NCBI GenBank assembly: GCA_003116875.1
Contig: BCKT01000009.1
Coordinates: forward strand, 1,116,001-1,180,000
DNA: 64,000 nt
Reading direction: 5' to 3'
Origin: Takashimella koratensis
Lineage: Eukaryota; Basidiomycota; Tremellomycetes; Trichosporonales; Tetragoniomycetaceae
Position 1 is the stretch's first letter. Every line of letters begins with the position of its first letter. This document shows positions 1-8,765 of this stretch, one piece after another. The notes under the pieces are model-generated. The model did not search any database, was not told where the DNA came from, and worked only from the letters and a program-made list of their open reading frames with translations. The translations under genes were made by a program, and so were the position numbers.

Positions 1-1226
1 CGGGCTTGCCGGCGATGTATGACTGTAAGTGACTGGTTTTGCAATACATTATGATAGTTTTGACTGACATACAACACAGACGAGATTCGTACGTATCTTC
101 TTTCCGACCCGCTCCCCAGACCCAAACGCTCGAGCCCATTCTCTTCTCACGACTCACGCTGACCTCCTTTAGACCCAATGATCGGCGCTATGCCCGTTCC
201 TCCGGGCGTCCAGAAACTCGTCGCTAGCATGTACACTGCCGCGCACGACCCCGATGTGAAATCGCTCATTATCCCTACTGTCGAAGAACTTGAGCCCGAG
301 GCTCACGCCGCAGTCGTCAAGGAGATGGGCAAGCCATGTATCATGGCTGGTCTCCAGTTCCCTGACCCCATCTGGAACGGGCTCAAGCCGGAGCGCAGGT
401 TTGCCAACGACGAGGACAGGAAGTGTATCGAGTTCCTCGATGAGATGGAGGCAAAACACGGCAAGCGCAGCGTCATCTACGTCTCGTAAGTGCCTATTTC
501 TCCTGCAATTCGGCGGCCTACCGTCAATTTGAGTCAGATACTGATGGATATCAGCTTCGGATCCATGTTCTTCCCCGTAACCCGCCCCGAGCTCGTCCAG
601 TGGCTCATCGAGTCTCTGATGGAGCACAACATGCCCTTCCTCTTCGCGCACGCGAGCGACCTCGCCCAGCTCAGCCCCGAGTTGCTGGCCAAGATCGACG
701 CCCATCCGGACGGTCACCAGGTCAAGTTTGCGCCCCAGTGGCAGGTCCTTGACCACCCGGCTGTTGGCTCTTTCCTCGTAAGTCCACCATGAATATTTAA
801 TACACTTCATCTTTGTCCGTGAGAGAGGCGCAGAGCTAACCATATGTCATGTAGACCCACTGCGGAAGCAACTCGTCTGCCGAGGCTATCCTTGCTGGAC
901 TCCCTCTCGTCGCCCTTCCCTTCGCCGCAGACCAAGGCGAGTTCGCAGCCATGTGGACTTCGGTCTACAAATGCGCCATCACCTTGAAACAGCCCTACAC
1001 TTTCCGATCCGACGAGGGACCCTTTGACACCTTGTACGACGGGACCAAGATTGTCGGTGACGAGCCCGCGGTCAAGACCGAGATGGCTGGCGTATGGGAC
1101 CAGATCCGAGGAGACAAGGGAGTGGAGATGAGGAAGAATATGGCAAAGGTTAAAGAAACCGTGTTCAAGAGCTGGAAGGATGGGAAGAGTAGGCAGGGTA
1201 TGGAGAGCGTCGCTCAGTACTTTTAA
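1..1226 (+). CDS. UDP-glycosyltransferase (GT1 family), 3' part
   Basis: The gene enters from the left edge. Four exons join in phase: 1-24, 173-485, 555-777 and 855-1226 (TAA stop). The junctions read GLPAMYDYPMIGAM, VIYVSFGSMFFP and GSFLTHCGSNSSAEAI. VSFGS, the APQWQVLDHPAVGSF segment and the THCGSNSSAEAILAGLPLVALPFAADQ stretch are the UDP-sugar-binding C-terminal hallmarks of GT1 enzymes, which move a sugar from a UDP-sugar to a small lipophilic acceptor such as a sterol or secondary metabolite. The N-terminal acceptor-binding half lies outside the window, so the substrate cannot be guessed. It is the left neighbour of the tandem paralogue array and on the same strand. Confidence 0.9.
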
Positions 1227-1734
1227 AGAGAACGATAATGTTTTGAATACGACAGGTTTTTGTACAAACGGAGCTTAAAATGTGAAACGGCTTTGGATGG
1301 CCGATAAAGATGTACCATATACTGGACTCAAAGCGACTCGGCGAGTCGGCAACACATACCGAGCGGAGCGGAGACCGTCCACGAGAAAGGTGAGACTGAA
1401 ATATCGCCTTTATCTGCCTGCTAGCATGTTTCACCACCCCAACCCGCTTGGCGTCCAAAAAGGAGGGGCATCTGCATCGCCGTGGACATATCGCCTGCTC
1501 TCCTCATACATCCTTTCAGATATTGGCATTTTTTCTCCTCCGCTCACAGTTTCGCACGCACTATATGAAATTCAGCTAGCCCAGTGAGTGTTATCGGCGA
1601 ATGGGGTGATCACCAACTTCAAAATAAAGTCCTTCACTCCTCCCTCTCACTCCTCACCTCCTCAAGACGCTCATTTTGCATCACCCGTTTCCCATCCCAA
1701 CCATCATTCGCAGGCATCGGCACGTTTGAACAAG
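1227..1734. other. Intergenic: UGT 3' end and array-gene promoter
   Basis: No gene is seen. It should contain the 3'UTR of the glycosyltransferase and the promoter of the first array gene, including an AAAGGAG element at 1459-1465. The open frame that runs into 1735 from 1588 begins with a non-ATG codon and reads through promoter-like sequence. Confidence 0.6.
1459..1465 (+). promoter_or_regulatory. AAAGGAG element, array gene 1
   Basis: AAAGGAG inside a run of five A residues, 270 bp before the ATG at 1735. The same heptamer precedes six other array genes on the coding strand. A regulatory role is inferred from recurrence only. Confidence 0.4.
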
Positions 1735-2517
1735 ATGTCCAAAAAGAGCCACCAGAGTAAACCAATCATGGACAACACCGTCCTCGAGCTCTTCAAGCCT
1801 TTGCACTCTCACCAAGGAGCCGAGAAATCGAAAGCATATAAAAACCTGAGCGCTTATCTAACTGCCAACGACTACGATATGATGACAACCACGCAGACAA
1901 TCGTGATAGGCTGCAAACTGAGCATCGTGAAGATGGACGAGCTTCTCAGTCGCACCAAATGTACCGAAGCTCAGAAGTCACGTTGGCTGGACGCAGAAAG
2001 TTTTAATGGGGAAGTGCGAGGTGAAGTGCTAAGGACTGGTTTGGAAGTCGTATGGGATGCGCTGCAGGAAGCGTATTACCCTAAGGACATGGTGACTTTC
2101 AGCAACCTCATCTGGGAAGCGTTGGAGACCAAAACTCCTCGCTCCCCCACCGAAAGAGTCATCAGTTTAGATGACGACCCAGTCTCTCAATTGGAGTTCA
2201 AGCTAGTCAGCCTATCAGGGGAGACTCTCTTTGGAATGAACAGTTTCTCTGCCGGCAGTACTGAAGACCGTTCTACCTGGCGTAACGTCACCGGGCTTGG
2301 TTCTACGGGGATTCCAGAGCTCGTGAGCAAGATCCTGAACAAAACAATCACGTTCGAAGATATAGATAACGTCAATCTGCCGATCGAAGGGCGATTGAAG
2401 AAAGCGTACGAGACGGTGAAGAATGACCCGAACGCATCGTGGATGCTGGTCAATGGGGACGAAGGGTTCTCGTGGTGTCAAGGGTTCAGCAATGAATACC
2501 CATACGATAGTACCTAA
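1735..2517 (+). CDS. Array gene 1: divergent member of tandem orphan family
   Basis: Intronless frame of 260 residues; ATG 1735 is the first ATG after a promoter-like tract. No known domain is recognised. By eye it looks like a diverged, longer member of the array family: NLSAY near residue 37 resembles YLSAW of the 8766 gene, GCKLSIVKMDELLS resembles SKLDRMTTEFLP of the 6260 gene, EVLRTGLEVVWDALQEAY resembles EPLRTG...IWDLAF, and the C-terminal SWMLVNGDEGFSWCQG resembles YWMFPPEQDIVSEWLLG. About 50 extra residues lie between the central Trp block and the C-terminal block. There is no signal peptide or membrane segment, so it is probably cytosolic or nuclear. Family membership is inference; the reading frame is well supported. 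Confidence 0.7.
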   Translation: MSKKSHQSKPIMDNTVLELFKPLHSHQGAEKSKAYKNLSAYLTANDYDMMTTTQTIVIGCKLSIVKMDELLSRTKCTEAQKSRWLDAESFNGEVRGEVLRTGLEVVWDALQEAYYPKDMVTFSNLIWEALETKTPRSPTERVISLDDDPVSQLEFKLVSLSGETLFGMNSFSAGSTEDRSTWRNVTGLGSTGIPELVSKILNKTITFEDIDNVNLPIEGRLKKAYETVKNDPNASWMLVNGDEGFSWCQGFSNEYPYDST

Positions 2518-2743
2518 CCCAGGTTCCACGGCTCGTTATTTCCTGCTTTGGCTGAAACGCACGGCTATCATTGGAAAGCGGTGTTGGTTGAGCTTAGATC
2601 ATATTTGTCAAATACTACACATACACGCCTTGATTGCCTTGGGTGGTTTCCCTCCTCCCTTTCTATCATCATTTGACCATGGCGGGGTGGATGGGACGCG
2701 AAAGAAAAGAGCAGCAAACTCCGTCCGGAGGCTTTGCCAAAAG

Positions 2744-2784
2744 AAAGGAGTTTCTTCTAGCGGAGTTCAATTGAAACAAAGGAG
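2744..2784 (+). promoter_or_regulatory. Paired AAAGGAG elements, array gene 2
   Basis: AAAGGAG at 2744-2750 and again at 2778-2784, 200 and 166 bp before the ATG. Between them are CGGAG and GTTCAATTGAAAC. Two other array genes have a similar order of elements. Confidence 0.45.
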
Positions 2785-2854
2785 TAGAGACTGCATCCGA
2801 AGAATCCTCGGGCGTTTTCTATCGCGTTGCAGAGATCATGATGCGTGCGGGTAG

Positions 2855-2860
2855 TTATAA
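2855..2860 (+). promoter_or_regulatory. TATA-like box, array gene 2
   Basis: TTATAA in the context GTTATAAGG, 95 bp before the ATG at 2950. The same GTTATAAGG string lies 110 bp before the ATG at 4038. Confidence 0.45.
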
Positions 2861-2949
2861 GGATTGAGGTGGGACAAGTTGTCTTTCTCATCCCGCAAAA
2901 AACATACGCACACAACGTTTTGTTAAGCTTCCTATCCCTGAACGCAGCA

Positions 2950-3549
2950 ATGTTAGACACTGAGGATGCCACAATCACCGTCGATTACGTCGGCTCGAGT
3001 AACATTAACTTGAAGGCGGCGGAAACCCCCAAAAAGTGGTCTGAAATCTGGCGCTTCAACATGACGAGCATGGACGAGACGTTCATCGCGGGGACTGATA
3101 TCTGCGACATGTCAGCGAAACAATTGTCTGAAGCCTGGCAAAACTGCCTGACTGAAATAACCGAGAAACACGTGTCGCATTTCACCAAGATCCCTCTACA
3201 TATGGATTGAACCAGGTCTCAGATCTATCGCTGCCCAAGTGTTTTCGACTCTGCTCGACCTACAGACTTTCTCACGACGGGCCAGGAAATTGTCGACGCG
3301 GCTTTGCAGACAGCGTGGACGCGGATCCAAAAAGTACATGTTGAAGTCTCGTTGGCCCAAAAGGGTGATGCCGAAGACATAGCTGCGGCCGTCGCTTCTC
3401 TCGCCAGAGAAATCATTGTGGATCGAGACACGTACTGGATGTTCCCACCAGGCAAGGTGCTTGTGAAAGGCTGGCTTCAAGGCACGACAGACGACACATC
3501 GCTCTTCAACACCATCTTAAAGCGAGGCCAAAGGGGGTCAAAGGTGTAA
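2950..3549 (+). pseudogene. Array gene 2, interrupted by in-frame TGA at codon 87
   Basis: The frame from ATG 2950 to TAA 3549 would encode 199 residues but is cut by TGA at 3208-3210. It aligns without gaps to the intact 4038 gene through this point: both have W30-x3-W34 (KWSEIW / RWAKIW), and the stop falls exactly on Trp87 of the 4038 protein (HMD-stop against LMDW). The same frame stays open for 112 codons after the stop and keeps LQTAWTRIQ, DRDTYWMFPP and GWLQG. A one-base TGG to TGA change explains it. It is either a young pseudogene or makes an 86-residue truncated product; an intron removing the stop is not apparent. Function unknown. Confidence 0.8.
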
Positions 3550-3815
3550 AAGATCTCCAGGGAAATGTTGTCACGGCGCTCGCCAGTCACTACCTGGTGT
3601 ATTGGTTATGCCATACTGTTTTCGCTGATCCTCAAAGCCTTACAACAGTTCATCCTAGCAATATTAGATAGGTGTAGCTTGTTGGGTGTACAGCATGCAA
3701 GTCTTGTCCTATCATGAGCTACCTTTCATTACCTCGGTCTCTTGCCCTCTCTTGAGTCTCCGCGCACAGTTGAGAGGTGAACAACGGGACTTTTCTCGGA
3801 ATCTATTGTCGTGGA

Positions 3816-3822
3816 AAAGGAG
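3816..3822 (+). promoter_or_regulatory. AAAGGAG element, array gene 3
   Basis: AAAAGGAG, 216 bp before the ATG at 4038, followed by CGGAGG and GTTTCAT. Confidence 0.45.
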
Positions 3823-3927
3823 TCCTTTTTCGGAGGGGTTTCATAGCCTGAAAAGAAAAACCGCGCGCGGCGAGCCGCCCCGGCAGTTTTTTTCCAGTTG
3901 TGCAAAAAGATGTTTCTCTGCTGGTGG

Positions 3928-3933
3928 TTATAA
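3928..3933 (+). promoter_or_regulatory. TATA-like box, array gene 3
   Basis: TTATAA in the context GTTATAAGG, 110 bp before the ATG at 4038 and matching the box before the 2950 gene. Confidence 0.45.
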
Positions 3934-4037
3934 GGGTTGGGAGCGGGTCGGTTAGTCTCTCACTTCCCGACACCCACATACTCGGTTACGAGCCCAATTA
4001 TCGTATCTCCTGCAATTTCCTGACCTCAATCGGTAGA

Positions 4038-4676
4038 ATGACCGACAGTGACAGAGATACAATCAAAGTTGATTGCATTGGCTCAAGGATAGAGTCATTG
4101 CAAAAAGCTAAGACGACCGAACGGTGGGCTAAAATCTGGGAAGCCGACATGACAAGTTTGAGCCGCAGCGCTGCGCTCAAGGCTTATGCCAATTCAATGT
4201 CTTCCGAAGAATTAAGCAAAGCCTGGCGTAATTGCTTCGCCGATCGAAGGGATAAGCTACTTGCCCCGTTCAGCAAGATTCCTATACTCATGGACTGGGC
4301 CCGGTGTAATATTGCTTCTCTCCCAACCATACCTCTCACCAAAAACTTTCTCACCACCTCTGACGAAGCTGTTGACGAGGCACTGCTTCGTGCGTGGGAC
4401 TCAATTGAACACGTTTATCGTCAAGTCTGGTTGGCGGAATGGGGATCCATTGCTTCCAAACGTGTCTATAATAATGTGGACGATCTCATTCATACAATCG
4501 ACACTGATAGAAGCAAATACTGGATGTTTCCCCCGGAGCAGGATATCGTCAGCGAGTGGCTACTAGGGAACACCTTGAACACCTCGCTTTTCAAAACAAT
4601 CGTGACGTCCACCAACGAACATCCATGGTGTGAAGGACAAACTAAATGCAACGTCGTTACAGCCAACGACCACTGA
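4038..4676 (+). CDS. Array gene 3: intact orphan-family protein
   Basis: Intronless frame of 212 residues ending in TGA; the best intact reference for the three closest copies. Landmarks: W30-x3-W34 (RWAKIW), LSKAW at about 59-63, LMDW87, the central block ALLRAWDSIEHVYRQVW, then the family signature DRSKYWMFPP followed by EWLLGNTLNTSLF. There is no signal peptide, membrane span, known catalytic motif or conserved Cys pair. The function is unknown; the conserved aromatic residues suggest a small all-helical fold, which is inference. Its use of TGA as the normal stop shows that the internal TGA codons of its neighbours are genuine stops. Confidence 0.85.
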   Translation: MTDSDRDTIKVDCIGSRIESLQKAKTTERWAKIWEADMTSLSRSAALKAYANSMSSEELSKAWRNCFADRRDKLLAPFSKIPILMDWARCNIASLPTIPLTKNFLTTSDEAVDEALLRAWDSIEHVYRQVWLAEWGSIASKRVYNNVDDLIHTIDTDRSKYWMFPPEQDIVSEWLLGNTLNTSLFKTIVTSTNEHPWCEGQTKCNVVTANDH

Positions 4677-5143
4677 TCGTTGAGTTGACGCCTGTGAGAC
4701 CCCCTCGGGGGCTCGTCCCTCAGAGATTGCTACAATAGGATGGGTTTAGGCCTCGAGCTATACGTGTTCGGATGACAAGACGGTTACACAGAATGCGAGC
4801 TTTCATGTGGTGATGGGCGTTTCCTTTACCTCGGTCTCTTATCCACCGTATTTTCATACTCCTTTCATCTGTGACGCACTGATAGGGGGTGAAAGGGAGG
4901 GTCCTCGATACGGAGGCAGTAGGAAAAAAGGAGTGCTCTCCGGCAGAGTTTCATTGACCGAAAAGGATTGCAAATGCGTCCGAAGTCGTCCAGGAGGTAT
5001 TTTTAGCTGTAAAAAAATTTACAGGGGGTGTGAGAGTAGAAATAGAGGATGTGGGGAGAGGTGGGGTGCTACACCAGACTTCAAGGCAAACGAACTTCCC
5101 ACTATCATTTAAGTGTATAAACCTATGACCGCACCTAGCGTAG
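4677..5143. other. Intergenic: promoter of array gene 4
   Basis: No gene. AAAGGAG lies at 4927-4933, then CGGCAGAGTTTCATTGACC and GAAAAGG, matching the order upstream of the two preceding array genes. Confidence 0.6.
4927..4933 (+). promoter_or_regulatory. AAAGGAG element, array gene 4
   Basis: Six A residues then GGAG, 211 bp before the ATG at 5144. The following CGG...GTTTCATTG...GAAA order is shared with the 2950 and 4038 upstream regions. Confidence 0.45.
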
Positions 5144-5734
5144 ATGACTGACATTGAGTCTAACACTTTGGTCGTTGATCAAATCGCTTCCTCCGTCCGC
5201 TCGTTGCAGGCTGCCGTACAGGTGGAACAGTGGTCTGCGGTATGAATCAATGTCCGGTCGCTCCAAGACTATCTCGAATATAGTGCGAGTGAAAAGGGGC
5301 ACTCAACAGGCAAGACCTTGGCGGACTTCGGGGAGGGTCGACATAGTCTTTACCACTTCGGCAACACCCTCTCGGCCATGGACAAAGTCCGGAACTGGAT
5401 AAAGTTTACAGCTTACCACGGGTGGACCGATGACGAGCTTCCAGGTATTTTGATGACTGATGACGGTGCCGTTGACGCAGCACTCCTGACCCTGTGGAAG
5501 ACCATTCGACCCGTACTGGCTTGTTTCTCGAATGCAGACCAAGCCTCGTTGAGCTCCACAGCTCCGAAAGGCATACCTGCGATAGTCGCCTCGGTGGCGA
5601 AACTGATCGTTGCGGATCGAACCACGTTCTGGATGTTCCCGCCTGATGAAGAGACGGTGATAAATTGGTTCAATGGGAGAGGCAAACACGCCACCCTTTC
5701 TTCACTCACGTTATCATCAGTTGGTGCCAGATAG
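5144..5734 (+). pseudogene. Array gene 4, interrupted by in-frame TGA at codon 34
   Basis: The frame from ATG 5144 to TAG 5734 would encode 196 residues but has TGA at 5243-5245, codon 34. That codon is Trp34 of the W30-x3-W34 motif: QWSAV-stop here, RWAKIW and KWSEIW in its two closest relatives, with no gap in the alignment. After the stop the same frame is open for 162 codons and keeps LLTLWKTIRP, DRTTFWMFPP and NWFNGRG. A splice donor could be read at GTATGA (5240), but the only in-phase acceptor nearby (5295-5296) lacks a pyrimidine tract and branch site, so a nonsense mutation is more likely. It would leave only 33 residues. Confidence 0.8.
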
Positions 5735-6259
5735 CGGGTGATCCATTGTAAAGGGTTCTCAGACAGGATTTTGCAGGCTGTGCTAGGCCACGCTTCGGTC
5801 TTCAAAATTTGCCATGTCATAGCTGCCAGGCGGAAGTCAGGGTTGCGGGGAGCAATGATACTGGAGTTCTTAGTATCGTTTCTCGCATGAATTCAATCGG
5901 TATACTGCGTGGCTGGCTGTAACGAACTTGTCACTGGCTCTACGCATCATGTTTCTGAACGCTACAAAAGAGCGGTCTCTTGTGTTCACACCCCCGTGCT
6001 GGGAGCGACTAGTGCAAAGGAGCGGCAAAGCCTAGTCCGGGCTGTCGAGTTGAGGGAGAAAGGACTAACCTCTGTCATGGCTCAAAGGAAGCTCATCCTT
6101 TATTTGGTCTATTAGGAGGTGAAAACCGAAGTCCGGTCTCATCACGCCACCCACATATTTGTCTGAAATGCACTCGCGATATACCATTTAGACTCCACAC
6201 CATATCTCACTAGAGCGCACAACTGTTGGTTATCCTACGAGACAGATATCCTCGCGAAA
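5735..6259. other. Intergenic: promoter of array gene 5
   Basis: No gene is seen apart from short ORFs without family motifs. An AAAGGAG element lies at 6016-6022. Confidence 0.55.
6016..6022 (+). promoter_or_regulatory. AAAGGAG element, array gene 5
   Basis: CAAAGGAG, 238 bp before the ATG at 6260. Confidence 0.4.
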
Positions 6260-6907
6260 ATGGAAAACAACAGCGTTACGGAGGTAACGGAAGCTACCCA
6301 TGAACCAACAAGCTGCAAGATTTGTGCAAATGTCACGACTGCGCTCGGATCCTTGGGCAGCTGTGAGTCGCACTCAAAATGGCGAGCCAGATGGAAAACC
6401 TACAATGAGGTCGCCGAAACTTTCCCCGACTGTCCAACCGCACGACACTTCCTCTCTATCGCCTCCAAGCTTGACCGGATGACTACCGAGTTCCTCCCCA
6501 AATTGGATCTTCAAGATGAATCAGAAAAGAAAAGCTCGCAGTATACCGCTACAGAGCTGCCAGAGCCATTGCGAACGGGCGTCGAGGAAGTTGATCAGGT
6601 CTTTTCACTTATCTGGGACCTCGCTTTTAGAGTACGCTTCTCGCAGGACAACAAACCCCGCATCAGCGTTAAAGAGGCTGCTGAGACGGTGAAAACCTCT
6701 CACTATCTCTACCCATTTCTCTCACCCTCGGAGGACTTGGCGTGCAACAACATGTGGCTGCGGGGTCGATCAACTCTGCAGTCCCGGTTCAGCTCGAACG
6801 TCTGCACGAAAGTTTCGGATGCATCTGACGCTGCTGCCAGTACGTGCTTCCCTGTAAACGGCACTTTGAAACGGTCAAGCCTTCCGTTGGATGGCATAAC
6901 CGTATAG
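6260..6907 (+). CDS. Array gene 5: orphan-family protein
   Basis: Intronless frame of 215 residues, TAG stop. It starts with a C-x2-C (SCKIC) and then has KWRARW, the family W-x3-W motif. SKLDRMTTEFLP is followed by ELPEPLRTG and the central IWDLAFRV. The C-terminal signature is degenerate (HYLYPFLSPSEDL, then MWLRGRSTLQ): the DR pair is replaced by SH, while the tyrosine, the second proline and WLxG are kept. It is closer to the 8766 gene (shared N-terminal Cys pair and ELP...YRT/LRT block) than to the first copies. No secretion signal. Function unknown. Confidence 0.82.
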   Translation: MENNSVTEVTEATHEPTSCKICANVTTALGSLGSCESHSKWRARWKTYNEVAETFPDCPTARHFLSIASKLDRMTTEFLPKLDLQDESEKKSSQYTATELPEPLRTGVEEVDQVFSLIWDLAFRVRFSQDNKPRISVKEAAETVKTSHYLYPFLSPSEDLACNNMWLRGRSTLQSRFSSNVCTKVSDASDAAASTCFPVNGTLKRSSLPLDGITV

Positions 6908-7366
6908 TGGGAGACTTGATTTGCTATTTGTGGTATCGACTCCTGCCAAATACTTTATCTAGGCTTAATGCATCTGCTATGCATTCGGATATATGCTGTC
7001 ATTGAGGGCTTGCCTGGGGTGAGGTCTATGTCACGAGTGGTCAGCACAAAAGTCGCACAAATCCGGCTCTCTGCTTTCCAACTGGAAAAACTGGTCATAA
7101 TATCTGTCTTGGCTGTATAGGGTGCAACGAGAGTCATTGGTAATCCTTTGAATATACTTTCCTTTGGCGTTGCAAGTGAAAAGGAGCAGCATGAGAGACA
7201 TATCGCACGGGATAACATGTTGTCTTAACACAATCCTTTCTTGACTTGCGGCTTCAAAGACATAGACAGGTGGGAGTCAAGTCATAGAGAGGGCAACATT
7301 TTGGTCTCCTAGAGGTCAACGCAACTTGCATCCTAACCGTACACCGCAAGCTTAAACACCTGAGCA
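6908..7366. other. Intergenic: promoter of array gene 6
   Basis: No gene. An AAAGGAG element lies at 7180-7186. Minus-strand frames here have no family or known motifs. Confidence 0.55.
7180..7186 (+). promoter_or_regulatory. AAAGGAG element, array gene 6
   Basis: AAAAGGAG followed by CAGC, 181 bp before the ATG at 7367. Confidence 0.4.
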
Positions 7367-7879
7367 ATGAACAACGATAATGAGCCAGCCCTCACCGAAT
7401 CCATGGGTTCGATAGCGACCACAAATGCTGACAGCAACTCCGAGGTCAGTGCATTCGTCAAGAGGTTGACCGAATGTACGACTGTTCAAGAGTGGGTCAC
7501 GGCTTGGCAAGGATGTAGAGACACATTTGTATCACCCTCTACCGACGAGAGATACGGACCATTTACGCTTGGGGGCGTTTTGATCTCGCTTGACATGATG
7601 ACTCATGTCCTTCAGAAGAGTGACCATTGTGTCAACACTAGCCACTCTCTGCCGGCTAATAATTCCGTGATCGACCCTTTCCTGGATGACCAATGGAAGA
7701 TGATTTGCTCACTCCATCCAACAGAGGAAGGGACCCCTTGCCTAACAGCTTCAGAAGCTGCCACCCAGATGATCAATAATCGTAGCAAGTATCCGTTGGT
7801 ACCTCCTCATCAGAAATGCGTTGAAGCTTATCTTGAGGGGAGAGCGAGTTTGAATAAACTCTCCAATTGTCAAGTCTAA
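7367..7879 (+). CDS. Array gene 6: short orphan-family protein
   Basis: Intronless frame of 170 residues, the shortest array member. It keeps EWVTAW (W-x3-W) after ECTTVQ, a GGVLISLDMMTHVLQ segment like the KLDxM block of other copies, the central DQWKMICSL, and NRSKYPLVPPHQKCVEAYLEG, the family C-terminal signature with proline in place of the second aromatic and YLEG for WLxG. The acidic ELP linker of the 6260 and 8766 proteins is missing, which explains the shorter length. No signal peptide. Function unknown. Confidence 0.8.
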   Translation: MNNDNEPALTESMGSIATTNADSNSEVSAFVKRLTECTTVQEWVTAWQGCRDTFVSPSTDERYGPFTLGGVLISLDMMTHVLQKSDHCVNTSHSLPANNSVIDPFLDDQWKMICSLHPTEEGTPCLTASEAATQMINNRSKYPLVPPHQKCVEAYLEGRASLNKLSNCQV

Positions 7880-8237
7880 CGGGTCCTTGGCTTGAACCAA
7901 CCTACATGGCTTTAGCGAACTGGGCAATGTCATCAAATATTTTGTTGGCATAACAAGTGCGAATGGATGAATCTGATGATCGGGGTTCAAAGATGCTGGC
8001 TGACAGAGATAATCGCTCTCTCCTCGAGCACAAACCGGTTTCCTTACATTAACTCGTCGCTGGTCAAACTCAGTAGTCTTTCGCGTGTAAAAAATGGAAA
8101 CTCCACTGTGGACGGTCAGTGTTTGCTCTCCTGGCATTCCCTTACGCCGGCATATCCCTGCAACTGAGGAGGGCTATGTTTCGGGCTTGCTAGACCGGGC
8201 AGAAGGAGACAGGGTTTGTCGTTCCAGATGTGAGGAA

Positions 8238-8244
8238 AAAGGAG
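8238..8244 (+). promoter_or_regulatory. AAAGGAG element without a gene
   Basis: AAAAAGGAGCAC, 522 bp before the next family ATG, about 300 bp further than any other copy. It may mark the promoter of a deleted paralogue. Confidence 0.3.
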
Positions 8245-8538
8245 CACTTTCACAGCTGGTCTGAACTCAGCACACCTTCCCTTGATCTTTGAGACATAGA
8301 AAGAACCACTGTATCACCCTCTCAGGCGAACAAGAGGCGAGATCGTGTGTATGTAAGCCTTGACAAACCCCATATGTTGCTGAGCCCATGCTTGGCACTC
8401 GGTAACACCATTCTCGGAACGTCCATTTGTTTTAACTTGAACCCGTACATCAGTCTTCCCCTGAATCCTGCTACTCTGGCAAGCCTATACAAACAGACTC
8501 TCCCTCATAAGCCTAGGTGTGCTTGCACAAAGGGGATG

Positions 8539-8545
8539 AAAGGAG
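8539..8545 (+). promoter_or_regulatory. AAAGGAG element, array gene 7
   Basis: GAAAGGAG, 221 bp before the ATG at 8766. Confidence 0.4.
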
Positions 8546-8765
8546 AGACGACTTTCCACGTGTTGTAGTCTCAGTTCATCCTCTGCTCCTGCTCTTTCTT
8601 TTGATTCTTCGGAAGGCCAAAAGGCGATGCATGCGATTTGTCCTTAAAGACTTGTGTAGTTTCTTCCTCAGGTCTCAACTCCTCTTCTTCAGACTCAACG
8701 ACCAGCGCCAGCACTTACTCAGCGGTCTACCAAACGTCACTCACCGCCACACCACCACGCACGCA

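Larger units (their letters stand above)
2518..2949. other. Intergenic: promoter of array gene 2
   Basis: No gene. It carries two AAAGGAG copies (2744-2750, 2778-2784) around CGGAG and CAATTGAAAC blocks, and a TTATAA box at 2855-2860. The first part resembles the upstream regions of the next two array genes. Confidence 0.6.
3550..4037. other. Intergenic: promoter of array gene 3
   Basis: No gene. It holds an AAAGGAG element at 3816-3822, followed by CGGAGG and GTTTCAT...GAAA blocks like those upstream of the 5144 gene, and a TTATAA box at 3928-3933. Confidence 0.6.
7880..8765. other. Long array spacer, possibly a lost copy
   Basis: At 886 bp this is the longest spacer of the array. AAAGGAG occurs twice (8238-8244, 8539-8545). 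The second is correctly placed for the 8766 gene; the first is not followed by a family frame at the usual distance. No family motif could be read in the spacer in any frame. Confidence 0.5.

Noticed and set aside
3208..5245. TGA read as Trp or selenocysteine
   Set aside because: The intact family gene at 4038 and other genes here (for example QRI7 and YAH1) end in TGA, and no recoding structure is apparent.
5240..5296. A 57-nt intron that would remove the TGA of the 5144 gene
   Set aside because: GTATGA could be a donor and AG at 5296 is in phase, but the acceptor is purine-rich, has no branch site, and splicing would delete sequence that aligns in length with the two relatives.
8347..8568. 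Possible extra gene between array genes 6 and 7
   Set aside because: Non-ATG start and none of the family motifs.
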